Positions 44,990 to 56,499 of a stretch of DNA of 64,000 nucleotides are shown here, one piece after another. The position numbers were made by a program, and so were the translations under genes. Numbering within the stretch: the stretch's first letter is position 1; the number at the start of each line of letters is the position of its first letter. The notes under the pieces were generated by a model. It was not told where the DNA came from and did not search any database. It was given only the letters and a program-made list of their open reading frames with translations. The DNA is from Gordionus sp. m RMFG-2023 (lineage: Eukaryota; Nematomorpha; Gordioida; Chordodea; Parachordodidae). The stretch is from contig NC_088777.1 of the NCBI RefSeq assembly GCF_954871325.1, positions 26,203,366-26,267,365 on the forward strand, given 5' to 3'.

Positions 44990-45914
44990 TACCCTAGATA
45001 AGTGACAATTGTCATAATCGTTATTTTTAAAGATTATTGAAATATTTTGACGCAAGTGTGTAAAAATATAGATTGTAAATATGTTAAATTAAAATTTTAG
45101 TGAAGATGTACCCTAGATAAGTGGCAATTGTCATAATCGTTATTTTTATAGTTTTTTAAATTTTTTTGACGTAAATGGGCAAAATAAGTATTGCTAACAT
45201 GTTAAAATAAAATTTTAGTGAAGATGAACCATAGATAAGTGACAAATGTCATAATCGTTGTTTTTAAAGTTTTTTGACGTAAATGGGCTAAGATAAGTAT
45301 TGCTAACATGTTTAAATAAAATTTTAGAGAAGATGTACCATAGATAAGTGACAATTGTCATATTCGTTGTTTTTAAAGTTTTTTGACGTAAATGGGCTAA
45401 AATATGTATTGCTAACATATTTAAATTAAATTTTAGTGAAGATGTACAATATATAAGTGTCAATTGTCATAATCGTTGTTTTTAAAGTTTTTAAATTTTT
45501 TTGACACAAATGGGCTAAGATAAGTATTGCTAACATGTTTAAATAACATTTTAGTGAAGATGTACAATACATAAGTGACAATTGTCATAATCGTTATTTT
45601 AAAGTTTTTAAAATTCTTTTGACGTAAATGGGCTAAGATAAGTATTGCTAACATGTTAAAATAAAATTTTAGTGAAGATGTACCATCGATAAGTGACAAT
45701 TGTCATAATCGTTGTTTTTAAAGATTTTTAAATTTTTTGACGTAAATGGGCTAAGATAAGTATTGCTTACATGCTTAAATAAAATTTTAGTGAAGATGTA
45801 CCATAGATAAGTGACAATTGTCATAATAGTTGTTTCTTGACGTAAATGGGCTATACTATAATAAGTATTGCTAATATGTTAAAATAAAACTTCAGTGAAG
45901 ATGTACTCTAGATA
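44990..45914 (+). repeat. ~118-bp minisatellite, left array
   Basis: About eight copies with the phrases AGTGACAATTGTCATAATCG, TTTTTAAAG, TTTGACGTAAATGGGCTA, AGATAAGTATTGCTAACATG and TTTAGTGAAGATGTACC. AGTGACAATTGTCA contains the palindrome TGACAATTGTCA. Copies vary by 5-15 percent and by indels in the A/T runs. Confidence 0.93.
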
Positions 45915-46248
45915 CAGGGTTTCCCATTCAAAAAAGGAAAAGTCCCAATCAAAAAGGGAAAATCGTAATTTTTTAAAATTTTTCTTAAACTTTTATTTTT
46001 GTTATTCCTTCTTAATTTATTTCTAAATTTTTGCGATTTCTTTACGTTATTTTTCTTACTGTATCTTTTCTCAATTTATTTATAACTTTTTGCGATTTTC
46101 TTTACTTTTATTTTTCTTACTATATCTTCTCTCAATTTATTTTTCTTCTCATTTTGATAATTCTTTTGTATTTTTAAAAATATTTATAAATTTAGGTCCA
46201 ATTTTTTAACAATTTTTTACGTTTTGTTTTCATTATACATACAATATT
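45915..46248. repeat. CAGGGTTTCCC module in the left arm
   Basis: It begins CAGGGTTTCCCATTCAAAAA and follows the arm of the element at 29144 through TTTTTGCGATTTC and CATACAATAT, then changes into TAGGTCCGTGAAG. It is a shortened copy of that foldback family. Confidence 0.88.
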
Positions 46249-47000
46249 AGGTCCGTGAAGTTGTAAGAACGATGTAAGGATCAATTAACAAAACCTATGC
46301 TATTATTTAGAGTCTTAATTGATCCTAATTGATCTTCAAACCAGACATCAGCAGAATTAAAGGTTATGGAGTTATAAGCAAAATAATGAAAGTGCGAAGA
46401 TTTGCAGCTGTAAGAATGATTTGAGGATCAATTACCGAAACCTATACCATTGTATAGCCCGTTAATTGATCCTAATTGATCTTCTATCCGGAAAGCAGCG
46501 GAATAAACCGTTACTGAGTTATGAGCAAATTAAGAAAGTGCTGGCACTTAGCTAAAACCAAAAATATAAAATATCACGATCTGAAATTTGGCAATTATTT
46601 AGGCTTTAATTTGTGCGTTAATAATTTCCAAACCGGATATCGATATCACTAACCGCAACCGAGTTATGACCTGTTTTTAAAGCGTGAAGTTGTAAGAATT
46701 TTTTTAAAAAGTGAGGATCAATTACCAAAAACTATACCAAATTGTGGTGCGTTAATTGATCCTCCAGAATCTTTAAACCGCATATCAACAGAATGAACCG
46801 TTCGTGAGTTATAAGCAAAATAGAAAAATTTTGGCACCTTGCCAAAATTAAAAATTTGAGCAATCATTTTTTTAGTTATAGCCAATATTTAGTACCTTAA
46901 TTGATCCTCCGTATTCTTCAAACGGAATGTCAAAAAAATTAAAGGAAAGTGAGTTTATCAACAATAAATATTTCAAGGTCAAATTTCGACCTGACAAATT
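46249..47000. repeat. GGATCAATTA/TAATTGATCC motif zone, left arm
   Basis: Sub-blocks of 140-190 bases recur with the phrases GTTGTAAGAACGATGT, GGATCAATTA, CTTAATTGATCCT, AGTTATGAGCAAA and TTTGGCA. The same blocks, inverted, fill 56500-57735. Confidence 0.88.
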
Positions 47001-47607
47001 ATGGATATTCATTTTTTAGTTCTCCGTTGATAACAAGAAGTTTAATAGCCGAAATTAAAATGTAAAAGTTAATAACAAAATTAATAAAAACAAATTACGG
47101 TACACTAAAACAAAATCTAGTGCAGCGACAGACATTCTATTAATTTTGCCATTATTTAATCATTGTAAATTTTTTTTTTATGAGCTTACTAAATGTTTCA
47201 AGGTCAAATTTATTCCACTGAAATTATATATGAACTGTCCTATTAAATTTTATCGTTTAAAAGGCCAATGATAAAGCTCGAAAGCCTATTATATTATTCT
47301 TATAAAAGTATATTACTTTTTTATTGATAGATCTTAACTATTTTAAAAAATATTAGAAGAATGTAAGTAAACTTGAATTACAAGTAGCTATCTAGAAAAA
47401 TTATGTATTATTTAATTTAGCCAAGTATATCGGCCTTTATGGCTTTTGTACTTGTCGTTATATTTTAATCTAAGTCGAAGATTTTTTATGTAATATAATA
47501 GAGAAGGAATGGTGAATAATATTATGTACGAATAGTAATATATAAATCAGAAAAAGCAACAACAGTATAATTTGTTTTAATCACGATATATATTTATAAG
47601 TGTGGGG

Positions 47608-49565
47608 CAGGGTTGGGCAGTATCGCGGATATTTGTATCTAAGATACTTTTTAAACTTTGGAAAGTATCTTGTATCCAGTATCTAAGATACATGTTATGT
47701 AAAAGTATTTGTATCTTAACCAACTTTGTATTCAAAAAGATACAGATACTTTTAAAAAAATTTATATTGGTTAATTTAAATAGTATTAAAATTTAAAAAG
47801 ATATTGTTTAAGATTTAAATGAAAAATTTAATCAAAATTTAGATATTTTAAGATAATTTTTGATATATGACATTGGTCTTCATATAGCAATTTGCTAACA
47901 ATTAGAACTACCATATTTGAATCGTTTTATGTCTATTTTAAAATTATGGAAGAAGAAAATAGAATAATATGTTTATCTTCGTCTTCAGATGATTCTTCAA
48001 CCGAAAATTATAACAATAAATTTAAACTAAGCATACTTAATGGCAAATTTTTTGAAGTACTTCAAGATGATCATAATAAAGAAATTCATCGTGACTTTGG
48101 TATTGACGAAAAAGTTATAGCAACTGTTACAGATAACGGCTCTAACTTTAAGAAAGCTTTCAAGGAGTTTGGATATTCTATGGAAGCTGTAGAGAATGAC
48201 CTTGACAACAATGATGATGAATGTATAGAATTCGAAATCATTGAAAGTATTATTTAATACTTCTTTAAAATTTATTATATATTGTAAATTTAGTAAAATT
48301 TTTATTCAAATAAAATTATTATTTGTTTATTTAAGGGTCTAAAGAAGCCTCAATAACATTGCCTCAACACATTCGTTGTTTGTGCCATACGATAAGTCTA
48401 ATTGCCACAACAGATGTCGAGAGAGTTATTATACTAACATTTCTAAAATTCATCATCCTGCAATAGCTAAATGTACTAAGCTATGGGATGCAAATAATAG
48501 ACTTAAAACTGTAGAACTTATCAAAGCATAGGAAAACAATAAGTTACGCCTTGTTGCACTAGATGGAATAGTTTGTATGATAGTCTTCATAGTTTATTAA
48601 AATTTAAAAGCGAACTTCCTAAATTATGTCAAAAATTAGAATTTCCTAAATTAAGAGATATTGAAATTCAATATTTAGAAGAATATTGCAATATAATGGC
48701 CCCATTGGCTATAGCGATTGACAAAATACAGAGTGAAATCAACTGCTATTATGGAGAGCTCCAATTTTAAATGTCGTTAAAAAAAAATACAAATTTAATT
48801 CAAACCAATCTACAATTTTGCAAACCATTAGCTGTTGCCATAGAAAATTATTTAAATAAAAGATTTAAAAATATATATGATTTTGATAACAATTTTAAAA
48901 GTGCATTTTTGGCAACTATTTCTTATCCCTATTTTAAAAATCGTTGGATTGATGGTGAAAAAGAAAAAAATACCTTCAGGATTTGTTATTACATGAAGTT
49001 TTAATTGTTTTTAAAAATAATATTGAAATTAATACTTCAACAAAATCTTCAATTGATGAAGATGATGATTACTTTTGCCTTAAAGTACCACATCCAATTC
49101 TAATAATTCAATAAATGATATTGAAATAGAGGTCCTAAATTATATGAAAGATGACAGGCGGAGTATAAATATAAATATAACACAATATTACTCTCCTCAG
49201 CCCCCGTTGAAAGATTATTTAGCTTTGCTAATATGGTTAATAGACCAAATCGTCAAAGATTGAACGAAAAATTAATAATATTAAAAAATAATGCTGATTT
49301 ATGATGCTGATTTATTATTATTTACTAATTATATAATTATTAAATGGAATATCGCATTATCTTTTATAATAAATTTGTTATTTTCTACAATTTATTTTAA
49401 ATTTTTTTTATAAATTTATATTATAGATAAGAAAATAAAGCTTTTATCTTATATCTTATCGAAATTTTTCAAAAGTATCTAGTATCTTGTATCTTAAATA
49501 CAAAATTTTATAAAGTATCTGTATCTGTATCCGAATACAATTTTCTGAAAATTTGCCCAACCCTG
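47608..49565 (+). mobile_element. hAT transposon with preserved empty site
   Basis: The ends CAGGGTTGGGCAG and, inverted, CAGGGTTGGGCAAATTTTCA are flanked by GTGTGGGG (47600-47607) and GCGTGGGG (49566-49573), an 8-bp duplication with one change. The opposite arm of the giant inverted repeat has the uninterrupted sequence GCGTGGGGGCGTTGTG (complement at 55829-55844), which confirms the boundaries. 1958 bp, with a decayed transposase on the + strand. Confidence 0.95.
47946..49305 (+). pseudogene. hAT transposase relic (BED/DUF659-type)
   Basis: The frame 47946-48257 starts MEEENRIICLSSSSDDSST and includes HRDFGIDEKVIATVTDNGSN, the TDNG-NF-KAF catalytic block, then DDECIEFEI. Further pieces follow in order: LPQHIRCLCHTISLIATTD (near 48358-48415, the C-CH-LNLIAT block), CTRWNSLYDSLHSLLKFK (near 48555-48610), FLATISYPYFKNRW (near 48905-48945) and a dimerisation fragment VERLFSFANMVNRPNRQRLN (near 49207-49266). 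The pieces are separated by stops and frame changes. The zinc-finger N-terminus looks missing, as the first block starts close to the catalytic region. Confidence 0.85.
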
Positions 49566-49821
49566 GCGTGGGGGCGTTGTGTTCTAATTAATTACTGTTG
49601 TTGTGTTTAATATCATTTTTTTCTAATATTAATAAATATGCTAGAAATTATTTTTTTATTAATTATAATGTTTAATTAATTTTAAATATTAACCAGATGT
49701 GTTAATAAATCAATCTTTTTCATTAACTAAAATTCTTTTAAAAATCATAAATAAATATTCCATCGTAATTTTGGTAAGATTTTTAAATTTTATTTTTTAA
49801 ATTATATGGGTTCATTTAGTA

Positions 49822-50652
49822 CAGGGGAACGTTAGGACACTCTGATTATAATTTGAGCTATTATTTATAAGACTGGAAATTTGAGCTTAACATAGATAAT
49901 TACGTCATACATGATTAGCTAAAAAAAATTTGAAAAATATTTAGTATTTTAATTTTTACAGAAGAAGTTTTGGCATACCAAAATTAATATAAAATATTTG
50001 CCTTTATCGTTTCAAAAATCATAATAAATAGATTTTAGGAAAGTTTAAACCTATTTCCCAATCTGGCAAACTTCTGGAATCAAGGTTGATATTTATAAAG
50101 TTAGTGGGCTCGGTCATAGTTGGTCATAGTATAGTTGGGATACGCCATTTTAGCTCATTTTATAATTTTATTATTAATTTATTATTTTGAATAATGAATA
50201 ATTAAATACTTATCTTTCACTATGTTTATGATTAAATGAAATTTTTTTTTACAATTTTTTTTTTCTCAAAATAAATTTGCTAAATTTTGCTAAAATTTTT
50301 TTTATATAGTTATTGATTATGAATTACACTATCAATAAAATCATATGTGTCATATCTAGTCTTACTGGATTATTGATTTTAAATTTTTTAATTTATTTAG
50401 ACCTCTATTTCACGAGTGTCCCAACTATCACATATGTGTGTCCCAACGTACACAGAGTCTGTCATGGTTGGGGCAAAAAAAATTTTTTTCTTTTAAATTA
50501 AATTTTCTAAAAAAATATAATCTTTATAAAATATATATTAATTATTTCAAATAGCCAATACTTCTGGGATTCAGAAGATGTTTTAATTATTCAGATAAGT
50601 CTATTAATAATAAAATTATTAAGGTTTGAAAGTGTCCCAACCATCCCCGCTC
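49822..50652. mobile_element. 831-bp MITE with TA flanks
   Basis: The ends CAGGGGAACGTTAGGACACT and, inverted, GAGCGGGGATGGTTGGGACA lie between TA dinucleotides (49820-49821 and 50653-50654). GTTGGGA/TCCCAAC phrases recur inside (near 50130, 50418, 50440). A Tc1/mariner or pogo-type origin is plausible. It is non-coding. Confidence 0.7.
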
Positions 50653-51070
50653 TATAATCACTCAATAAGCAGGCATATTAGCTAATCTTGTTTAACGGTT
50701 AGTAAAAGCAAAACAAAGATAAATTTTTATCGAAATGTTTTTTTACAAACTCAAAAAATGATATAAATCATGTGTTCATAACATAAAAAAACTATTTTCA
50801 TTCTTAACTTCTTTGACGTTCGTGTTAATTAAAGTTTAAAAATATCAAAATTTTTTACAAACACCCTATAAAAATTTACAAATATTGTTTTTAATTATAA
50901 AAAAAATTAACCAGTTCCCACATGTGATTAATAAATCAATTATATATATAATTTTATTTTTTAGTGATTTCTTAAAAAAAATATATTTAATTAACACATT
51001 AAGAATAAATAAAATTTTTAAAGCATCTAATCAAAATATCAAGAAAAAAAATTTTTTTTTGTACTTAGAC
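50653..51070. other. AT-rich centre, no gene seen
   Basis: Short frames only; no similarity recognised. Confidence 0.45.
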
Positions 51071-52480
51071 TAGAGATCAGTCCGGCCCGTACCTTGGTTT
51101 ATTTTTTAAAAAATAAATGGGGGCTGGATCGGATTTAATATTTTTTTTAAAAAAATCTAGCTGGTACCTGGTCTTGGAAATTTTTTTAAATATTTGAATT
51201 TTACGTTATATTTTTTATTTAAAATAAAAATATTTGATTATACTTATATAGCAATATCTTTTATTTTGAGTAATTATAAAAATAAATTTCTATATTTAAA
51301 TAAATTCAGGCCGGGTCAGCAAAACTTTTTTAAAAAAATTTCGGGCCCAGCCGGGCTTGAAAAATTAGGCCCGATTTATACCTTTCTTAAAGAAAATATA
51401 TCAAACAACCATTTCCATTACGTCTCCAAATTCCTCTTACATTTACAATTATTCATGCAAAAACTAAATTCAGACTCCCTCCCATTAGCTCCAGTATGGC
51501 CATTTAATCCATAATGGCCAAGATTTTAGTTCTGATAAAAATGCTCAATTTTTTAAATTATATAGCGTAAAGTCCAAATATTATATTATGAATAAAATCC
51601 GTCAAAAAAATAACAGTAGATATGGAAATCTAGCCTGGGGCATATCTGCACCACATTAATATAAAAAATAAAAATATGCTGTGTGATGCTATAAGATCAA
51701 AAAACAACGATCTTTATTATTACTTTGAAGAAATTCATAATAAAAATGAGAAATAGTTATAATTATGAAAATTCTCATTCTCTAGTCGACGACTCAAGTT
51801 TCTAGTCGATTTAAGTATATAGACATGAGTTCACGACTCGAGTTCATAACTCAAATCAATTTGGGTCAATTTTTTCGACCCAAAATTTGGCTCAAGACTC
51901 TTTCGATTAACAACACTAGGCTAAAAATCTTATAATTTTCAAATTTATAGAAATTAAAAAAATATATATAATATTGTTAAACGATTCTATTTGTGCCCAT
52001 TTTTTAAAACGGCTAACTCAGTATGTTCCGAAAAAATCTTAGCAAGCCTGAAAATTTGTTCATACATGGTACAAAGGTTTGGACATTTATTAGACAAATC
52101 TCGAGGCGCAGTCAATTTATTTTGGCTAAAATATTAGTTAGCCTTTTTTATTTTAAAATCGGCTCAAATCAAGCCCATTAACAACACTAATAATATGGTA
52201 TTTTATAAAATATTTCCCCATATTTTTTAAAATATAAATAATTTCTGAGGATCGAAAAATTGGAAATAAAAAAAATAATAAGTGAATGAATATAATACAT
52301 TGTTTTATGATACGAAATTTATATATATTTTTTATTTTTAACTTTTATAGACAATAATGGCGTTTTAAAATATTTGGCCCCGGTCGGGTATCGAAATTTT
52401 TTTTGTTAGGGCCGACTCTGCCCTGATATATTTAAAAAATAATTATACGGCCCGGCCTGTGAAAACCAGGGATGCAAACC
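51071..52480. mobile_element. Possible GGCCCGG-type element, with a MITE inside
   Basis: Both sides are enriched in GCCCGG phrases that are otherwise absent here (AGTCCGGCCCGTACC at 51080, GGGCCCAGCCGGGCTTG at 51343, GGCCCCGGTCGGG at 52376, CGGCCCGGCCTGTG at 52449). The inverted relation of the outer ends is only partial, so the limits are approximate. It contains the MITE at 51970-52192 and AGTCGA-rich debris at 51780-51920. Confidence 0.4.
51970..52192. mobile_element. MITE related to 20003-20224
   Basis: The left end ATTGTTAAACGATTC and right end GGCTCAAATCAAGCCCATTA with ACAACACTA match the family ends. The internal phrases AAAACGGCTAACTCAGTAT and GCTAAAATATTAGTTAGCC are also shared. It is more decayed than the intronic copy. 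Confidence 0.8.
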
Positions 52481-52695
52481 TGGCAATCAAATTTGTAATA
52501 AAAAAATATGTCAATATATGAGTAAAATTTATTTTATTAAGAAAATTCATTTCAATTATTCGAATAAGTCGAATCGAATACAAATGGTAGATTTTATTAT
52601 TTGTACCTTACAAATAGCTTTCACATTCGATTCGAATTCGTTTTTGAAAAGGACTTATCTTTATGAATATTTATCAATATATCTTCTAGATTATA

Positions 52696-52962
52696 ATGGC
52701 ATCGCCAGGGAGACAGCCAGCGGTGACACTTTCAATTCTAAAATCTATCTTTTCTAAATACAAATTTGAGATTCAACAAAATCTAAACCACTCGTCAGCA
52801 ACAATCTGGAAGATAATAAGCAAGGAGTTATTAGCTATGATGAGCCCAAAACTACTCTATAATTATGCCTCACAAAATCGAAATAATTGTCTAGATATTT
52901 TGGAAATACAGAAAGAAGTAAATATATCATTATTTATATATCTTCTGGTGAAAGTTAAATAA
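52696..52962 (+). CDS. Exon-like reading frame of unknown function
   Basis: An open frame starts MASPGRQPAVTLSILKSIFS and continues KYKFEIQQNLNHSSATIWKI, ISKELLAMMSPKLLYNYASQ and NRNNCLDILEIQKE. Inside it, a good donor (GAA|GTAAAT at about 52917) follows QKE, so the real exon may be 52696-52916 and the last residues intronic. Amino-acid composition is protein-like, unlike neighbouring AT-rich frames. The pattern W-I-KEL---M--K-LY-----NRN resembles short N-terminal segments I associate with insect transposon-derived proteins, possibly MULE-type, but this is from memory and weak. It lies at the centre of the giant inverted-repeat element, so it may be the remains of that element's own gene. Confidence 0.5.
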   Translation: MASPGRQPAVTLSILKSIFSKYKFEIQQNLNHSSATIWKIISKELLAMMSPKLLYNYASQNRNNCLDILEIQKEVNISLFIYLLVKVK

Positions 52963-53567
52963 GGTTAATTTTGTGATTTCACTTATTTTAATTTATGTAA
53001 TGATTTTAACTGCCCCCACTGCATTTAATGAAGATGCCCTAGAAATCTATCATTTTAGCTTATAAATCATAATATATTTAATTATTTCTTGTTTCAATTA
53101 TATAAATTTTAATTAAAAAAATATATTTTTTTGCTACGTAAAGAATAACACCCTCCCCACCCCTGGTAATGTAAATCTTGGTAACAAATATAGTAAATAT
53201 ATATTTGCAATAATCTAACCTAACCAATAAGTTTGCAATTTTTAAAAAAAATAATCATGTGGGGACATGGTCGGGACTAATAAATTTTAGCCGCATGGAT
53301 ATTTTAATAAAGATGAGGAATAAATACTTTTTTATTTTATTTTATAAATATATTAAAATATTTCATATTTGTAAGGTAAATATTATTGATCCGAATATGC
53401 CTGATAGTCCCTAGTTAATAATACAATTAATATCTTCTTAAAATATAATAAAATATGATACATAGAGATCATGGAGAGTCGGCGCAAGCGGCTTGTCAGT
53501 TCAGCGATTTTTATTTAAAAACCAGACATGTTTAGACATTCAAATTTAGTGATATAATTTACATTGG
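52963..53567. other. Gene-free stretch
   Basis: AT-rich; no frames, exons or repeat ends recognised downstream of the exon-like frame. Confidence 0.45.
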
Positions 53568-54480
53568 TAAGCGGAAAATAAATCCCCGGAAAAAAAAATT
53601 CCCGAAAATAATTGCCCAGGAACAAAATCCCCCCCAAATAAATATCCCCTGGAAAATAATTCCCCGAAAAAAAAATCTTAGGAAAAAATTCCCATAGAAA
53701 ATTTTTCCCCGGAAATAAATTCCCTATTTTTTAGATTTTAAATTAAATACAGAGGAAAATCAATTTCCGGAAAATTATACCGGGAAAAAGATCCTCGAAT
53801 ATTTTTTTTTAAAATTATCAAAAATAACCTTGCCGCTGATTAACGAAAATATTTCTAAAAAATTATAATCAGTATTTTCTGAAAGTTAAGTATTTATTCT
53901 CGACACGTTTGAGGATTTTTTTTAGCATTATTTATGTTTTAATTCTAAGCGATATAGGGCTGTCTTAAAATATGAGACATCTCGGAAAGAAAACATGATA
54001 GCTTTTTATAGAAATAGATGTAAATTATGCGTGCAATTTAAAATTGAAAAAAAAAGGTGAAAACAAATTTTTTCCTAGAAATAGGGAGATTATTTCCATA
54101 ATCTAGTTTTAATATATATTTCAATTAATCTATTTTTGAAGACAATGATTTAAATTTTTAATATATTTTTAAAAACTTCATAGAAAATGATTAATAATTT
54201 GTGTAAAAATAAATATTTTTTTATAATAATATTTTTTTAAAATTAAAATTTGATTTTCAATAATAATATCTAATAGTAGATGATAGGATTTAATTTCGTT
54301 GATTTTCTCGAAAATTTAACATATTTTATTTAGGGATTTTTTTTCCTACTTTGTTAATTTTCTAAAAATAATTTAATATTTTATAAGGAACAAAAACTAA
54401 GGGAATTTTTTCCGGGGAATATTTTTTTAAGAATTATTTTCCTGTCATTTTTTTGGGGGGAATTATTTTACGCAACCTCT
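53568..54480. mobile_element. Non-autonomous relative of the CCCCGG Mutator-like element
   Basis: It starts GGTAAGCGGAAAATAAATCC and ends, inverted, GGTTGCGTAAAATAATTCCC. The first 140 and the last 80 bases carry CCCCGGAAA-type units. The interior is AT-rich and non-coding. The start GGTAAGCGGAAAATAA is shared with the MULE at 24195. Target duplication is not clear. Confidence 0.75.
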
Positions 54481-54514
54481 GGTTGCGCTATAATTACCTA
54501 ATGTATATTACTAA

Positions 54515-55676
54515 TAAATTGAATAACTGAGAACCAAGTATTATATAGTTAAAATAATTTATAATCGTTATAGATAGCTTTCTAACGGATATTACACAAT
54601 ATCCGTTAATCGAATTGAATAACCAGGGATATTACACAATATCCGTACATCGAATTGAATAACTGAGAACCAAGTATTATATAGTTAAAATAATTTATAA
54701 TCTTTATAGATATCTTTCTAACGGATATTACACAATATCCGTTAATCGAATTGAATAACCAGGGATATTACACAATATCCGTACATCGAATTAAATAACT
54801 GAGAACCAAGTATTTTATAGTTAAAATAATTTATAATCTTTATAGATAGCTTTCTAACGGATATTACACAATATCTGTAAATCGAATTGAATAACCAGGG
54901 ATATTACACAATATCCGTACATCGAATTGAATAACTGAGAACCAAGTATTATATAGTTAAAATAATTTATAATCTTTATAGATAGCTTTCTAACGGATAT
55001 TACACAATATCTGTAAATCGAATTGAATAACCAGGGATATTACACAATATCCATACATCGAATTGAATAACTGAGAACCAAGTATTATATAGTTAAAATA
55101 ATTTATAATCTTTATAGATAGCTTTCTAACGGATATTACACAATATCTGTAAATCGAATTGAATAACCAGGGATATTACACAATATCTGTACATCGAATT
55201 GAATAACTGAGAACCAAGTATTATATAGTTAAAATAATTTATAATCTTTATAGATAGCTTTCTAAGGGATATTACACAATATCTGTAAATCTAATTGAAT
55301 AACCAGGGATATTACACAATATCTGTACATCGAATTGAATAACTGAGAACCAAGTATTATATAGTTTATAATCTTTATAGATAGCTTTCTAACGGATATT
55401 ACACAATATCTGTAAATCGAATTGAATAAACAGGGATATTACACAATATCTGTACATCGAATTGAATAACTGAGAACCAAGTATTATATAGTTAAAATAA
55501 TTTATAATCTTTATAGATAGCTTTCTAAGGGATATTACACAATATCTGTAAATCGAATTGAATAACCAGGGATATTACACAATATCTGTACATCGAATTG
55601 AATAACTGAGAACCAAGTATTATATAGTTAAAATAATTTATAATCTTTATATATAGCTTTCTCAGGGATATTAGAT
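54515..55676. repeat. 136-bp satellite, about 8.5 copies
   Basis: ATAACTGAGAACCAAG recurs at 54523, 54659, 54795, 54931, 55067, 55203, 55339, 55466 and 55602: steps of 136 bp, with one shortened to 127. Each unit holds two versions of GGATATTACACAATATCTGT followed by A/C-ATCGAATTGAATAAC, so it arose from a shorter repeat. Copies are about 95 percent alike by eye. Confidence 0.95.
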
Positions 55677-55680
55677 AACG

Positions 55681-55806
55681 TTATGATCTTTTCCCTGATC
55701 TCGGGCCTTCCCGTACCTACAACAACAACCTGACGATTGGATGAAATCTCAATCAATTCCACATATCTCCTATGAAATATCCAAGGGTATTCAAGCCGAA
55801 AAATTT
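55681..55806 (-). other. Coding-like fragment at the satellite edge
   Basis: On the minus strand a short frame reads LEYPWIFHRRYVELIEISSN, then RQVVVVGTGRPEIREKII, and runs on into the first satellite unit before stopping. Its composition looks protein-like, but it has no start, no clear splice site and no family I recognise. Confidence 0.3.
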
Positions 55807-56499
55807 AAACAACATTAATTAGAACACAACGCCCCCACGCTTATAATAAATATATATCGTGATTATAACAAATATATATTACTATTCGTACATAATATTA
55901 TTCACCATTCCTTCCCTATTATATTACATAAAAAATCTTCGACTTAGATTAAAATATAACGACAAGTACAAAAGCCATAAAGGCCGATATACTTGGCTAA
56001 ATTAAATAATACATAATTTTTCTAGATAGCTACTTGTAATTCAAGTTTACTTACATTCTTCTATTTTTTAAAATAGTTAAGATCTATCAAAAAAAAAGGA
56101 ATATACTTTTATAAGAATAATATAATAGGCTTTCGAGCTTTATCATTGGCCTTTTAAACGATAAAATTTAATAGGACAGTGCATATATAATTTCAGTGGA
56201 ATAAATTTGACCTTGAAACATTTAGTAAGCTCATAAAAAAAAAATTTACAATGATTAAATAATGGCAAAATTAATAGAATGTCTGTCGCTGCACTAGATT
56301 TTGTTTTAGTGTACCGTAATTTGTTTTTATTAATTTTGTTATTAACTTTTACATTTTAATTTCGGCTATTAAACTTCTTGTTATCAACGGAGAACTAAAA
56401 AATGAATATCCATAATTTGTCAGGTCGAAATTTGACCTTGAAATATTTATTGTTGATAAACTCACTTTCCTTTAATTTTTTTGACATTCCGTTTGAAGA

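Noticed and set aside
45215-45699. Minus-strand frames with repeated ILAHLRQK phrases, also 59758-59997
   Set aside because: They are translations of the ~118-bp minisatellite.
54515-55676. Regular repeats that might be taken for a CRISPR array
   Set aside because: The 136-bp units are contiguous and nearly identical, with no variable spacers, and the DNA is eukaryotic.
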